A stretch of DNA of 64,000 nt from Gammaproteobacteria bacterium (GTDB lineage Bacteria > Pseudomonadota > Gammaproteobacteria > Pseudomonadales > Pseudohongiellaceae): NCBI GenBank assembly GCA_002711845.1, contig PASF01000002.1, positions 410,224 to 474,223 on the forward strand, in the 5' to 3' direction. The notes below the pieces were generated by a model that saw nothing but the letters and a program-made list of their open reading frames with translations, made no database searches and was not told the origin of the DNA. Shown in pieces: positions 36,381-46,850 of the stretch; the first letter of the stretch is position 1; each line of letters starts with the position of its first letter. The position numbers and the translations under genes are program-made.

Positions 36381-37071
36381 ACCCAAAGCTTTTTTTGTCA
36401 CCGGCACTGACACTGAGGTCGGCAAATCGCGGGTGGCCGCCTCGCTGCTGGCCGCCGCTCGTCAGGCGGGATTGTCGACAGCGGCCCTGAAGCCGGTCGC
36501 GTCCGGCTGTGTCGAGATTGACGGCCAGCTGCGCAATGAAGATGCTTTGTTGCTGTCGCAATACTGCAGCCTGCCGTTGAGCTATGACCAGATCAACCCG
36601 GTTGCCTTGCGTCTGGCCATAGCCCCACACCTGGCCGCAGCCAATGACGGCCGCCGCCTGCAACTGGACCGCCTGGTGGGCTTCGCCAGAGGCATGTTGA
36701 TGCAGCGCGCTGATGTCACCATCATGGAGGGCGCCGGTGGCTGGCGCGTACCTCTGAATTCACATGAATTCCTGTCCGGATTGCCAGCGGCGCTGAACAT
36801 GCCGGTCATCCTGGTAGTCGGGCTCAAGCTGGGGTGTATCAACCATGCACTGCTGACCGCAGAAGCTGTTCGTCGCGACGGTTTGCCGCTGGCTGGCTGG
36901 GTCGCAAATCACCTCAGCGCCGACATGCCCGCAGCTGCTGACAACCTCGCCACGCTGCGTGCCGCGCTGCCAGCGCCATGTCTGGGGGAGTTGCCCTGGG
37001 CGCCGGCGGACACGCCCGATGACTGTGGCCGACAGCTGGACCTGGCGCAATTGTTGACAACTGACACATAG
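36367..37071 (+). CDS. bioD: Dethiobiotin synthetase
   Basis: A 234-residue ATP-dependent ligase that closes the ureido ring. FFVTGTDTEVGKSRVAASLL is the P-loop, KPVASGC holds the catalytic Lys, and MEGAGGWRVPL is the third motif. ATG 36367 overlaps bioF by 14 bases. bioC and bioH, commonly found between bioF and bioD, are missing from this operon. Confidence 0.95.
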   Translation: MQVTKPKAFFVTGTDTEVGKSRVAASLLAAARQAGLSTAALKPVASGCVEIDGQLRNEDALLLSQYCSLPLSYDQINPVALRLAIAPHLAAANDGRRLQLDRLVGFARGMLMQRADVTIMEGAGGWRVPLNSHEFLSGLPAALNMPVILVVGLKLGCINHALLTAEAVRRDGLPLAGWVANHLSADMPAAADNLATLRAALPAPCLGELPWAPADTPDDCGRQLDLAQLLTTDT

Positions 37072-37076
37072 TTGAC

Positions 37077-37094
37077 GTTGACGTTAACGTCAAC
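37077..37094. promoter_or_regulatory. Perfect 18-bp palindrome upstream of the acyl-CoA dehydrogenase
   Basis: GTTGACGTTAACGTCAAC is a perfect palindrome located 61 bp before the GTG of the dehydrogenase and 5 bp after bioD. An extra GTTGAC directly precedes it (37071-37076). It looks like the operator of a TetR- or GntR-type fatty-acid regulator; which one is unknown. Confidence 0.6.
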
Positions 37095-37155
37095 TGCCGG
37101 TAATTTAGGCATCCCATCCAATCAAGTTCGCTGTTAAAGCAGCCGGAGTCTGACT

Positions 37156-38946
37156 GTGTCTGATTACAAAGCCCCCGTCCGGGATATGAAGTTCGTGTTG
37201 AATGAAGTACTGGCCGCCGACCAGCTGCTGGCAACCATGCCGGGCACCGAGGAAGTCAGTGAGGACCTGATCAATTCAGTGCTGGACGAGGCCGGCAAGG
37301 TGGCTGAGTCACTGCTGGCGCCGCTCAACCGAAGCGGGGACGAAGAAGGTTGTCACTTTGATGATGGCAAGGTCACGACACCGACCGGTTTCCGGGATGC
37401 CTACCACACGTTTGCCCAGGGTGGCTGGATCGGCCTGGCCGGCGATCCCGCCTACGGCGGACAGGGCATGCCGAAAATGCTGGCGGTGTGTTTTGAGGAA
37501 ATGATCATGGCAGCCAACAGTTCGCTGGCACTGTATGCGGTGCTCAGCGCGGGTGCCTCGCTGGCGTTGGCTCGCCACGGCAGCGAAGAACTGAAGCAGG
37601 CTTACCTCCCCAGACTTTATGATGGCAGCTGGAGTGCCACCATGTGTCTGACCGAGCCGCATGCCGGGACAGACCTGGGGATTATCAAGACCAAGGCGGT
37701 GCCACAGGCTGATGGCAGTTATCAACTGACCGGAACCAAGATTTTCATCACTGGCGGTGAGCACGATCTGACTGACAACATCATTCATCTGGTGCTGGCC
37801 AAGTTGCCGGATGCGCCTGCCGGCCCGCGCGGCATTTCACTGTTTCTGGTGCCCAAGTTCATGCCTGACAGCAACGGCGAGGCGGGCGAGCGTAACCAGC
37901 TGAGCTGTGGTTCCATCGAACACAAGATGGGCATAAAGGGTTCAGCAACCTGTGTCATGAACTTTGATGGCGCCACCGGTTACCTGGTTGGAGAAATCAA
38001 CAAAGGTCTGGCGTGCATGTTTACCATGATGAATTACGAGCGCCTGACCATTGGCCTGCAGGGGCTCGGCCTGGGAGACGCGTCCTATCAGACCGCTGCT
38101 GCCTACGCCAGGGATCGCCTCCAGGGACGCGCCGCGACCGGGCCGGTGGCGCCAGAGCTGACCGCCGATTCGTTGCTGGTGCATCCCGATGTGCGACGGA
38201 TGCTGCTCACCATGCGTGCCAATACCGAGGGCGCCAGGGCGCTGGCCATGTACGTGGGCAGCCAGCTTGACGTTGCCTACTTCCACCCGGACGAACAGGC
38301 CCGTAAACGGGCGTCCAAACTGGTGGCGCTGCTGACGCCGATTGCCAAAACGGCGTTTACCGACAAGGGTTTTGAAGCCTGTGTGCTGGGCCAGCAGGTG
38401 CTCGGTGGCCACGGTTATGTGCGTGAATGGGGCCAGGAACAGCATGTCCGTGATGCCCGTATTGCCCAGATCTATGAGGGGGCCAATGGCATTCAGGCGC
38501 TGGATCTGATGGGGCGCAAGGTGGTGTTCGATAAAGAGGGGCTGCTGGACGTACTGGTCGACGAAATCCGTGACTACATCAAGGCCGAGCAGAATGGGCG
38601 GGCGGCACCCTTTATTGCCACGCTGGACGAAGCGCTCGACTGTCTGGTCAGCACCACGGACTGGATACGAAATGCCAGTGCTGACAACCCCAATGAAGTG
38701 GGCGCGGCGTCGGTGGCCTACCTGGAGCTGATGACGTTGATCCTGTACCTGTATATGTGGGCAAGAATGGTGTCAACGGCAAGCGCTGCACTGGAAAACG
38801 GTGCCAGCGAAAAAGACTTCTACACGGCCAAGGTGCAGCTGGGCTGTTATTTCCTGGATCGCCTGATGCCCCGATACAAGTCGCTGGCGGAAGAGATCAA
38901 GGCTGGCAGTGATGTGGTGATGGCATTGGATGCGGCGCTGTTCTGA
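37156..38946 (+). CDS. Acyl-CoA dehydrogenase (long form with extra C-terminal domain)
   Basis: A 596-residue FAD acyl-CoA dehydrogenase. The FAD/substrate segments MCLTEPHAGTDLG and TGTKIFITGGEHDL, and the core ending VLGGHGYVREWGQEQHVRDARIAQIYEGANGI, are typical. The final 130 residues are the additional helical domain of the FadE5/DmdC-size subfamily. Chain-length preference cannot be read from sequence; DmdC-like activity on methylmercaptopropionyl-CoA is possible but unproven. GTG 37156 follows CCGGAG. The palindrome upstream suggests repressor control. Confidence 0.9.
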   Translation: MSDYKAPVRDMKFVLNEVLAADQLLATMPGTEEVSEDLINSVLDEAGKVAESLLAPLNRSGDEEGCHFDDGKVTTPTGFRDAYHTFAQGGWIGLAGDPAYGGQGMPKMLAVCFEEMIMAANSSLALYAVLSAGASLALARHGSEELKQAYLPRLYDGSWSATMCLTEPHAGTDLGIIKTKAVPQADGSYQLTGTKIFITGGEHDLTDNIIHLVLAKLPDAPAGPRGISLFLVPKFMPDSNGEAGERNQLSCGSIEHKMGIKGSATCVMNFDGATGYLVGEINKGLACMFTMMNYERLTIGLQGLGLGDASYQTAAAYARDRLQGRAATGPVAPELTADSLLVHPDVRRMLLTMRANTEGARALAMYVGSQLDVAYFHPDEQARKRASKLVALLTPIAKTAFTDKGFEACVLGQQVLGGHGYVREWGQEQHVRDARIAQIYEGANGIQALDLMGRKVVFDKEGLLDVLVDEIRDYIKAEQNGRAAPFIATLDEALDCLVSTTDWIRNASADNPNEVGAASVAYLELMTLILYLYMWARMVSTASAALENGASEKDFYTAKVQLGCYFLDRLMPRYKSLAEEIKAGSDVVMALDAALF

Positions 38947-39001
38947 GCGTCGCACCCGTTAGCCGGTTGCCTGGGTGGACCCTGGGCCTGATTGGATAGG
39001 T

Positions 39002-39730
39002 CTAGATGGACCACTCAATGTTTTCGCGCAGCATCTGTTCGTAGCGTCCCAGGGATTCGTTTTTCTCACCAATGACGGCCATGTTGCCCTCATCGACCGG
39101 AATGATGCGTCCGTGAAAGCGCTCGTCGCGCAGTTCCACCCCTCGACTGACCGGCGTCGTTCTGATAAAAATGATGGACACTGGGCCGTGCACGCCACGG
39201 GTAACCAGATGCGCGCTACGCGAACCCGCCAGTCCGCAAAGCCGGGCGAATATCATATGCATGGCCGCCAGTTCTTCGGGGGACTTCAGAGCGGTGCCTG
39301 AGGCTGTGAGGATGGTTTCAACCTGGCTCCAGCTGATGGCATTGCCGTTGTCATACCCGGTCTGGTAAACGGGCGCTTCCTGATGCAGGTGTTCCACCAG
39401 TTCGTCATGCAGTGCCAGATCCTGGGCGCTGAGCCCGGGTTGCAGAAACAGGTTCAATGCCAGGCCGGTTGCCACGACCATGCTCGCCGCCATGGCCAGC
39501 AGGCCGCGGCTGCGCAGGGGGGATGCCGGGCGGGCATGCTGAGTGAGCTTGCGTTTGAGCCCCGCGGGAATATCAACGCTTCCCAGCGTGCGCTGCAGCT
39601 GGTGCTCGAAATCATTGAGTTCACCCATCAGTTTGCGGCGTTCAGGGCTGGCGTCGGCGGCCGCCCTGAAGTCTTCCTGCTGGTCAGACGGGTTGCTGAA
39701 TGCACGCGTGCGAAATTCCAAATCATCCAT
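39002..39730 (-). CDS. DUF3379 membrane protein, putative anti-sigma partner
   Basis: A 242-residue protein: a cytoplasmic N-terminus with MDDLEFRTRAFSNPSDQQED, a membrane helix at about residues 80-98, then a periplasmic domain. This is the DUF3379 family, which regularly sits downstream of an ECF sigma gene. It is 39 bp after the sigma gene on the same strand. By position it should bind and control the sigma factor; the activating signal is unknown. Confidence 0.8.
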   Translation of the reverse strand: MDDLEFRTRAFSNPSDQQEDFRAAADASPERRKLMGELNDFEHQLQRTLGSVDIPAGLKRKLTQHARPASPLRSRGLLAMAASMVVATGLALNLFLQPGLSAQDLALHDELVEHLHQEAPVYQTGYDNGNAISWSQVETILTASGTALKSPEELAAMHMIFARLCGLAGSRSAHLVTRGVHGPVSIIFIRTTPVSRGVELRDERFHGRIIPVDEGNMAVIGEKNESLGRYEQMLRENIEWSI

Positions 39731-39769
39731 CGTGTGAGAGGCTCTCGGCTGTCAATATTTTTATAGGTT

Positions 39770-40342
39770 TCAATCTGTTATTTTATCTGTCAGGTCTTCG
39801 CCCGCTTCTTCGTTATCAGCGTCAGGCACCAGAATATTCTTCAGCTTGCTGCGTGCCCGGAACAGGCGCGTCATGACAGTGTTGTTATTAAGATCGAGTA
39901 TGTCGGCAATTTCTTTCCCGCTGAAGCCACCAATTACCTGGAGCAGCAGTGGATCCCGGTAATCCTTGTCGAGCCGCATGATGGCCTGGTGCAGTTCCAC
40001 CTGCTTTTGCTTGTGATCCGGTTCAGCGGAATGTTCTTCCGCCACGGCGACATCATCGATATCAATCAGCTCGGGGCGGTAGCGCTCGTACTGCCGGGCG
40101 TTCTCCCGGCGCAGGATGGTAAACAGCCAGGCTTTGGCGGCTTTCTCGTTTTGCAGGCTGTCAAATGAACGCCAGGCGCGCAGGAAGGTTTCCTGCACGA
40201 GATCTTCAGCAATACCTTTATTGCGCGTGAGCCAGTAGGCATAGCGAAAAACATCCTGATACAGCTCATCAACGAGCGCTTCATACCGCCTGCGTCTGTC
40301 GTTGTCGCTGTTGTTGCGTCCTGGGACCGGTGATTTGCTCAT
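39770..40342 (-). CDS. ECF RNA polymerase sigma factor
   Basis: A 190-residue sigma-70 family factor with only regions 2 and 4. Region 2 has VFRYAYWLTRNKGIAEDLVQ and ETFLRAWRSF; region 4 has LLLQVIGGFSGKEIADILDL and NTVMTRLFRARSKLKN. An Asp/Glu-rich tail ends the protein. It is followed by the DUF3379 gene, a typical sigma/anti-sigma pair. Its targets are not evident here. Confidence 0.92.
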   Translation of the reverse strand: MSKSPVPGRNNSDNDRRRRYEALVDELYQDVFRYAYWLTRNKGIAEDLVQETFLRAWRSFDSLQNEKAAKAWLFTILRRENARQYERYRPELIDIDDVAVAEEHSAEPDHKQKQVELHQAIMRLDKDYRDPLLLQVIGGFSGKEIADILDLNNNTVMTRLFRARSKLKNILVPDADNEEAGEDLTDKITD

Positions 40343-40454
40343 TTTGTTTCGTGCTGGCTTCCTGTTCCGGGCGTCCGGTATTCTGTTGGTTCGTCGTGTT
40401 AAGCGTTATACTCGCATATTTTGCGGTAGCTGATCAGCAATAAGTGGCAAATAA

Positions 40455-41261
<807 letters not shown>

Positions 41262-41333
41262 TGGGCGCGGAATCAGGCAGCAAATTTGGTCTGTGAGTGC
41301 GGTTTCGGCGTAGACCTAAGGGCGGGTTTCCAG

Positions 41334-41339
41334 TACAAT
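41334..41339 (+). promoter_or_regulatory. Likely -10 element of the carAB promoter
   Basis: TACAAT 72 bp after dapB. The hexamer 17 bp upstream (TAGACC, 41311-41316) is a weak -35. A start near 41346 would make a leader of about 108 nt containing the hairpin at 41388-41426. Confidence 0.45.
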
Positions 41340-41350
41340 TGCGCCTCAGT

Positions 41351-41461
41351 ATGATTAACACTGAGCACAACACCAGACAGCACATCCAAAAGCGGAATGA
41401 GAGAGAGCTTTCATTCCGCTTTTTTTCGCCTGTCTACTATCCGGGAGATCACATTGAATAA
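41351..41461 (+). CDS. Possible 36-codon carAB leader peptide
   Basis: ATG 41351 opens a 36-codon frame that runs through the terminator-type hairpin and stops with TAA overlapping the carA TTG start by 8 bases. No Shine-Dalgarno is visible; with a transcript starting near 41346 it would be almost leaderless. It may be chance. Confidence 0.25.
   Translation: MINTEHNTRQHIQKRNERELSFRFFSPVYYPGDHIE
41388..41426 (+). terminator. Terminator-type hairpin in the dapB-carA gap (candidate attenuator)
   Basis: AAAAGCGGAATGA (41388-41400) pairs perfectly with TCATTCCGCTTTT (41411-41423), followed by a T-run. Only 27 bp separate it from carA, too little for a promoter downstream of it. It is therefore either the dapB terminator lying inside the carA leader or an attenuator. 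Confidence 0.85.
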
Positions 41462-42602
41462 TCCAGCAGTTCTGGCCCTTGAGGATGGCAGCGTCTTCAA
41501 AGGCAAGGCTATCGGTGCCCTGGGTCTGGCCAGCGGAGAGGTTGTTTTTAACACAGCCATGACCGGCTACCAGGAAATATTGACCGACCCTTCCTACGCA
41601 CGACAGATTGTCACGCTGACCTACCCTCATATCGGCAACACCGGTTGTAATGCCGAAGATAATGAATCTGATCGCGTCTGGTCTGCGGGCCTGGTGATTC
41701 GCAACCTGTCGATGACCGTGAGCAATTGGCGCAGTGAGCAGACTCTGGAAGAGTTTCTGCTGGCACAGAATGTGGTCTCCATCGCCGATATTGATACCCG
41801 TCGTCTGACCCGGCTGCTGCGCGAGAAAGGCCCGTTGAACGGTTGCATCCTCAGCGGTGACGAGCTTGCCGGCAAAGGTGAGCAATACGCCATTGAGCAG
41901 GCCCGGGCCTTCCCGGGGCTGAAAGGTATGGATCTGGCCAAAGAAGTGTCGGTCAAATCCAGTTATGAGTGGGGGCAGGGCGAGTGGCAGCCGCTGGGAG
42001 CCGGTTATCCAGACACGGCACACGATAAACCGTTTCATGTGGTGGCCTGGGACTATGGCGTCAAGCGCAATATCCTGCGCATGCTGGCGCAACGAAACTG
42101 CAAGGTGACAGTCGTGCCGGCGCAAACCACGGCAGCCGAGGTGCTGGCCATGCACCCGGATGGTGTTTTCCTGTCCAATGGTCCGGGAGATCCGGAGCCC
42201 TGTGATTATGCCATCACGGCGATCAAGGCTGTGCTGGAGACCGATATTCCCGTGTTTGGCATCTGCCTGGGTTGCCAGCTGCTGGCATTGGCCTGTGGTG
42301 CGCAAACCGTGAAAATGCAGCTTGGTCATCACGGGGCCAACCATCCGGTCCAGAATCTGGATGATGGCACAGTGCTGATCACCAGTCAGAACCACGGTTT
42401 CGCGGTCGATGAGAAGTCGCTGCCGGCCAACCTGCGCGCGACGCATCGCTCCCTGTTTGATGGCTCCCTGCAGGGTGTGGAGCGCACGGACAAACCGGCA
42501 TTTGCCTTCCAGGGGCACCCGGAAGCGAGCCCGGGGCCGCACGATATTGCTCCGCTGTTTGACAAATTTGTTGCTCTGATGCAAAAACGCGCCGCGCGCT
42601 GA
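41454..42602 (+). CDS. carA: Carbamoyl-phosphate synthase small subunit
   Basis: A 382-residue glutaminase subunit that channels ammonia to CarB for arginine and pyrimidine synthesis. [47 protein letters not shown] and the catalytic Cys in [12 protein letters not shown] are diagnostic. TTG 41454, 8 bases after GGGAGA, matches family N-termini; the ATG at 41397 lies inside the hairpin. It is 33 bp before carB. Confidence 0.95.
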   Translation: MNNPAVLALEDGSVFKGKAIGALGLASGEVVFNTAMTGYQEILTDPSYARQIVTLTYPHIGNTGCNAEDNESDRVWSAGLVIRNLSMTVSNWRSEQTLEEFLLAQNVVSIADIDTRRLTRLLREKGPLNGCILSGDELAGKGEQYAIEQARAFPGLKGMDLAKEVSVKSSYEWGQGEWQPLGAGYPDTAHDKPFHVVAWDYGVKRNILRMLAQRNCKVTVVPAQTTAAEVLAMHPDGVFLSNGPGDPEPCDYAITAIKAVLETDIPVFGICLGCQLLALACGAQTVKMQLGHHGANHPVQNLDDGTVLITSQNHGFAVDEKSLPANLRATHRSLFDGSLQGVERTDKPAFAFQGHPEASPGPHDIAPLFDKFVALMQKRAAR

Positions 42603-42635
42603 TCCGGCCAACCCACATACAGACACGGTTAAGTT

Positions 42636-45600
42636 ATGCCAAAACGTACAGATTTAAAAAGCATTCTGATCATCGGTGCCGGGCCCATTGTTATCGGCCA
42701 GGCCTGCGAGTTTGACTATTCCGGCGCCCAGGCCTGCCAGGCGCTTCGCGAAGAGGGTTATCGCGTTATTCTGGTGAACTCCAATCCGGCTACCATCATG
42801 ACTGACCCGGCGATGGCTGACGCCACTTACATTGAGCCGGTGACCTGGCAGATCGTCGAGAAAATCATTGAAAAAGAGCGTCCTGACGCTATTCTGCCAA
42901 CCATGGGCGGGCAGACGGCGCTCAACTGTGCGCTGGATCTTGAGCGTCATGGCGTGCTGGAAAAATACAATGTGGAAATGATTGGTGCCCGTGCCGAGTC
43001 CATCGACAAGGCTGAGGACCGTGAACTGTTTGATGATGCGATGAAGGCCATAGGCCTGGAGACCCCGCGCCATGGTATCGCCCGGAACATGGACGAGGCG
43101 TTTGCCGCGCTCGACCTGGTGGGTTTTCCCTGCATTATCCGCCCCTCATTCACCATGGGTGGCAGTGGCGGCGGTATCGCCTATAACAAGGAAGAATTTG
43201 TTGAAATCTGTACCCGTGGCATGGAACTGTCGCCGACCAATGAGCTGCTGATCGACGAGTCGCTGATTGGCTGGAAAGAGTACGAGACCGAAGTGGTCCG
43301 TGACAAAAATGACAACTGCATCATTGTCTGTACCATCGAAAACTTTGATGCCATGGGTGTACATACCGGCGACTCCATCACCGTGGCGCCGTCACAGACG
43401 CTGACCGACAAGGAATACCAGATTCTGCGTAATGCCTCGATTGCGGTGCTGCGCGAGATCGGCGTGGAAACCGGCGGCTCCAATGTGCAGTTTGGCATGT
43501 GCCCAAAAACCGGCCGCCTGGTGGTGATCGAGATGAATCCGCGGGTGTCAAGATCGTCGGCGCTGGCTTCAAAAGCCACCGGTTTCCCGATTGCCCGGGT
43601 GGCCGCCAAGCTGGCCTGCGGCTTCACGCTGGATGAATTGCGTAACGAGATAACCGGCGGTGCAACCCCGGCATCGTTTGAACCGACCATCGACTATGTG
43701 GTTACCAAAATCCCGCGCTTCACCTTTGAAAAATTCCCGGAAACGGACGACCGTATCACCACGCAGATGAAATCCGTGGGTGAGGTCATGGCAATTGGTC
43801 GTACTTTCCAGGAGTCCCTGCAAAAAGCCTTGCGCGGGCTGGAAGTGGGCATCAGTGGGTTTGACCCGATACTGGATACCGGTGTCAGTGATGCCATGGA
43901 TACGCTCCGCGGTGAACTGATGGACGCGGGCAGTGACCGCATACGGTACATTGGTGATGCTTTCCGGCAGGGCTGGTCAGTGCCTACTGTCGCTGAAATG
44001 ACCGGCGTCGATCCCTGGTTCCTGACCCAGATCGAAGACCTGATACAGGACGAACAGCGCATCAGCGAGATGACGCTCAAGGACCTGGACCGTGACACAC
44101 TGTACGGCCTGAAGCGCAAGGGCTTTTCTGATTCGCGCCTGTCAGCATTGCTGCAGGCGCCCGAGCACAAGGTACGCGAGCACCGCCAGGCGCTGGGTGT
44201 GCGCCCCGTGTACAAGCGTGTTGATACCTGTGCGGCGGAGTTCGAATCGGGCACCGCCTATATGTATTCAACCTATGAGGAAGAGTGCGAGTCCAAACCC
44301 AGTGACCGGAAGAAAATCATGGTGCTGGGCGGCGGCCCCAACCGCATTGGCCAGGGTATCGAGTTTGACTACTGCTGCGTGCACGCCGCCCTGGCGATGC
44401 GCGAGGACGGGTACGAAACCATCATGGTCAACTGCAACCCGGAAACGGTATCAACCGACTACAACATTTCCGATCGCCTGTACTTTGAACCCGTGACGCT
44501 GGAAGATGTACTGGAAATCGTCGCGCTGGAAAAACCGGTCGGGGTGATTGTGCAATTTGGTGGTCAGACGCCATTGAACCTGGCGGACGGGCTGGAAAAA
44601 GCCGGGGTGCCGGTCATTGGCACCAGCGCTGATGCCATCGATCTGGCGGAGGACCGTGAGCGCTTCCAGAAGATGATCCAGAAGCTGGGCCTGAAACAGC
44701 CACCCAACTGCATTGTGCGCAGTGTCGAGCAGTGCATCACCGAGGCGGAAAAAATTTCCTACCCGCTCGTGGTCAGGCCTTCCTATGTGCTGGGCGGCCG
44801 CTCCATGGAAATCGTTTACAACAAAGAAGAGCTCAATCGATACATGCGCACCACGGTCAAGGTCGGCAACGACAGTCCGGTGTTGCTGGACTACTTCCTC
44901 AATGCCGCCATCGAGATTGATGTGGATCTGGTCAGTGACGGCAAACAGGTGGTGGTTGGCGCCATCATGCAACATATCGAGCAGGCTGGCGTTCACTCTG
45001 GTGACTCGGCCTGTTCACTGCCGCCTTACAATTTGTCAGCAGAAGTGCAGGACAGGATTCGTGAACAGGTCACCGCGCTGGCCAAAGAGCTCAATGTTGT
45101 GGGGTTGATGAATACGCAGTTGGCTTATCAGGATGGCGATCTGTATATCATTGAAGTCAATCCGCGGGCATCAAGAACAGTGCCTTTTGTCTCCAAGTGC
45201 ATTGGCGTGTCGCTGGCAAAAGTGGCCGCTCGATGCATGGCGGGCACCTCGCTGGCGGAGCAGGGTTTCACCAAAGAGATCATCCCCAAAACCTTCGCCG
45301 TTAAAGAAGCCGTGTTCCCGTTTAACAAGTTCCCCGGCGTTGACCCAATTCTGGGGCCGGAAATGAAATCCACGGGTGAGGTAATGGGGGTGGGTGACAC
45401 CTTCGCCGAAGCGTTCTCGAAATCCCAGCTCGGCGCCGGCGAAAAAATCGCCAAGACCGGCAACGTCTTTATCAGTGTCCGCGATGCCGACAAACCCAAG
45501 GTGGTCGAGGTTGCCCGGCACTTCCATGAGCTGGGTTTTGCCGTGGTTGCCACCACCGGCACTGCCGGCATCATAGAGGCAGCGGGGCTGCCGGTGACGC

Positions 45601-45851
45601 GAGTGAACAAGGTCATGGAAGGGCGGCCGCATATCGTCGACATGATCAAGAACGACGAGATTGCCCTGATTGTGAATACCACAGAAGGCAAGCAGGCGAT
45701 CGCAGACTCGTCAATGATCCGCCGCACCGCCCTGCGCCATGACGTCTTCTGCACCACGACCATTGCCAGTGCCAGTGCGGTTTGTGAGGCGCTGCAATTT
45801 GGTGATAACCTGTCTGTGTACACCATACAGGAGCTGCATGCGCGCCTTTAA
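42636..45851 (+). CDS. carB: Carbamoyl-phosphate synthase large subunit
   Basis: A 1071-residue enzyme with two homologous ATP-grasp halves: residues about 1-400 make carboxyphosphate, about 550-935 phosphorylate carbamate. Paired motifs [19 protein letters not shown] and [16 protein letters not shown] mark the halves. The C-terminal MGS-type allosteric domain ([20 protein letters not shown]) is intact. Full length. A terminator follows. Confidence 0.98.
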   Translation: MPKRTDLKSILIIGAGPIVIGQACEFDYSGAQACQALREEGYRVILVNSNPATIMTDPAMADATYIEPVTWQIVEKIIEKERPDAILPTMGGQTALNCALDLERHGVLEKYNVEMIGARAESIDKAEDRELFDDAMKAIGLETPRHGIARNMDEAFAALDLVGFPCIIRPSFTMGGSGGGIAYNKEEFVEICTRGMELSPTNELLIDESLIGWKEYETEVVRDKNDNCIIVCTIENFDAMGVHTGDSITVAPSQTLTDKEYQILRNASIAVLREIGVETGGSNVQFGMCPKTGRLVVIEMNPRVSRSSALASKATGFPIARVAAKLACGFTLDELRNEITGGATPASFEPTIDYVVTKIPRFTFEKFPETDDRITTQMKSVGEVMAIGRTFQESLQKALRGLEVGISGFDPILDTGVSDAMDTLRGELMDAGSDRIRYIGDAFRQGWSVPTVAEMTGVDPWFLTQIEDLIQDEQRISEMTLKDLDRDTLYGLKRKGFSDSRLSALLQAPEHKVREHRQALGVRPVYKRVDTCAAEFESGTAYMYSTYEEECESKPSDRKKIMVLGGGPNRIGQGIEFDYCCVHAALAMREDGYETIMVNCNPETVSTDYNISDRLYFEPVTLEDVLEIVALEKPVGVIVQFGGQTPLNLADGLEKAGVPVIGTSADAIDLAEDRERFQKMIQKLGLKQPPNCIVRSVEQCITEAEKISYPLVVRPSYVLGGRSMEIVYNKEELNRYMRTTVKVGNDSPVLLDYFLNAAIEIDVDLVSDGKQVVVGAIMQHIEQAGVHSGDSACSLPPYNLSAEVQDRIREQVTALAKELNVVGLMNTQLAYQDGDLYIIEVNPRASRTVPFVSKCIGVSLAKVAARCMAGTSLAEQGFTKEIIPKTFAVKEAVFPFNKFPGVDPILGPEMKSTGEVMGVGDTFAEAFSKSQLGAGEKIAKTGNVFISVRDADKPKVVEVARHFHELGFAVVATTGTAGIIEAAGLPVTRVNKVMEGRPHIVDMIKNDEIALIVNTTEGKQAIADSSMIRRTALRHDVFCTTTIASASAVCEALQFGDNLSVYTIQELHARL

Positions 45852-45920
45852 ACCGGGCGCATACAGCAGGTCTGGACAAGTCCGCCGATAATCCGCATGA
45901 TATGGTTTGTCTGAACAGTG

Positions 45921-45961
45921 CTGGCGGGGCCTCCTGGAGGGGTCCCGCCGGTATTTTTTTT
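45921..45961 (+). terminator. Terminator after carB
   Basis: CTGGCGGGGCCTCC pairs with GGAGGGGTCCCGCCGG (one or two mismatches), followed by a run of eight T. It lies between carB and greA. Confidence 0.85.
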
Positions 45962-46002
45962 ATTCCCTGATTTTGACGATCGCGAAGATCTGTGAGAGTG
46001 AT

Positions 46003-46479
46003 ATGAGAAAAGTGCCTATGACCATGGGCGGCGCTGAGCGACTGCGCGCTGAGCTCAATGAGTTGAAGTCCGTTAAGCGCCCGGCGATTATCAAGGCCAT
46101 TGCGGAAGCGCGTGAACACGGTGATCTCAAGGAAAACGCCGAGTACCATGCTGCGCGCGAGCAGCAGGGTTTCTGTGAAGGCCGTATTCAGGAGATCGAG
46201 GGCAAACTGGCCGACTCCGAGATCATCGACATCACCAAGCTTCCGCCGTCCGGCAAAGTCATCTTTGGTGTGACCGCCACACTGCTGAACCTGGAAACGG
46301 AAAAAACCATACGTTATCAGATCGTTGGTGAAGATGAGGCGGACGTCAAGGCTGGTAAGATCTCTGTGGGTTCACCCATTGCGCGCGCCATCATGGGTAA
46401 AGAAGAAGGCGATGACGTCGTGGTCAAGGCCCCGTCCGGTGATATCGAGTATGAAATCAGCAAGATAGAGCATATCTGA
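46003..46479 (+). CDS. greA: Transcript cleavage factor GreA
   Basis: A 158-residue factor that rescues backtracked RNA polymerase. The N-terminal coiled coil has [20 protein letters not shown] with the acidic tip DLKENAEY, and the FKBP-like C-terminal domain has [23 protein letters not shown] 46003 gives the family-standard [15 protein letters not shown] start. It follows the carB terminator by about 40 bp, so it has its own promoter. Confidence 0.97.
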   Translation: MRKVPMTMGGAERLRAELNELKSVKRPAIIKAIAEAREHGDLKENAEYHAAREQQGFCEGRIQEIEGKLADSEIIDITKLPPSGKVIFGVTATLLNLETEKTIRYQIVGEDEADVKAGKISVGSPIARAIMGKEEGDDVVVKAPSGDIEYEISKIEHI

Positions 46480-46535
46480 GGTACTGAGGGTCAGGCAGCC
46501 TGCCGCCGCTGCTTGCCGGTGGCAGGTGCCCGGTA

Positions 46536-46850
46536 TCAGGCCGGGGTATGGCGCAGAATATTCGACAATTTCGGATTGGGCTTGTCAGCCGGCCTGTACA
46601 GCACCGCAATATTGCCAATGGTTTGCACGCAGACGGCCCTGCTGATACGACAGATTTCCTCGGCTGCTTCCTTGCGGGCATCACGGTCGCCAGCCAGTAT
46701 CTTGACCTTGATCAGTTCGTGCTGCTGCAGCGCCCGGTCGATCTCTTTGCACACAGTTTCCGACAGCCCTTTTTGCGAGATGGTGACGACGGGCTTGAGT
46801 TTGTGCGCGATGGCGCGTAATTTTTTGGTATCCAGGGTGGTAGAAGTCAT
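46536..46850 (-). CDS. yhbY: Ribosome-associated RNA-binding protein YhbY (CRM domain)
   Basis: A 104-residue CRS1/YhbY (CRM) domain protein that binds pre-50S particles in E. coli. LKPVVTISQKGLSETVCKEI carries the GxxG-type loop and VKILAGDRDARKEAAEEI is typical. ATG 46850 gives the standard short length. It is convergent with greA and divergent from ftsH. Confidence 0.93.
   Translation of the reverse strand: MTSTTLDTKKLRAIAHKLKPVVTISQKGLSETVCKEIDRALQQHELIKVKILAGDRDARKEAAEEICRISRAVCVQTIGNIAVLYRPADKPNPKLSNILRHTPA

Noticed and set aside
41355-42626. A 423-codon minus-strand open frame
   Set aside because: Exactly antisense to carA, which has every expected motif; no ribosome site or known domain.
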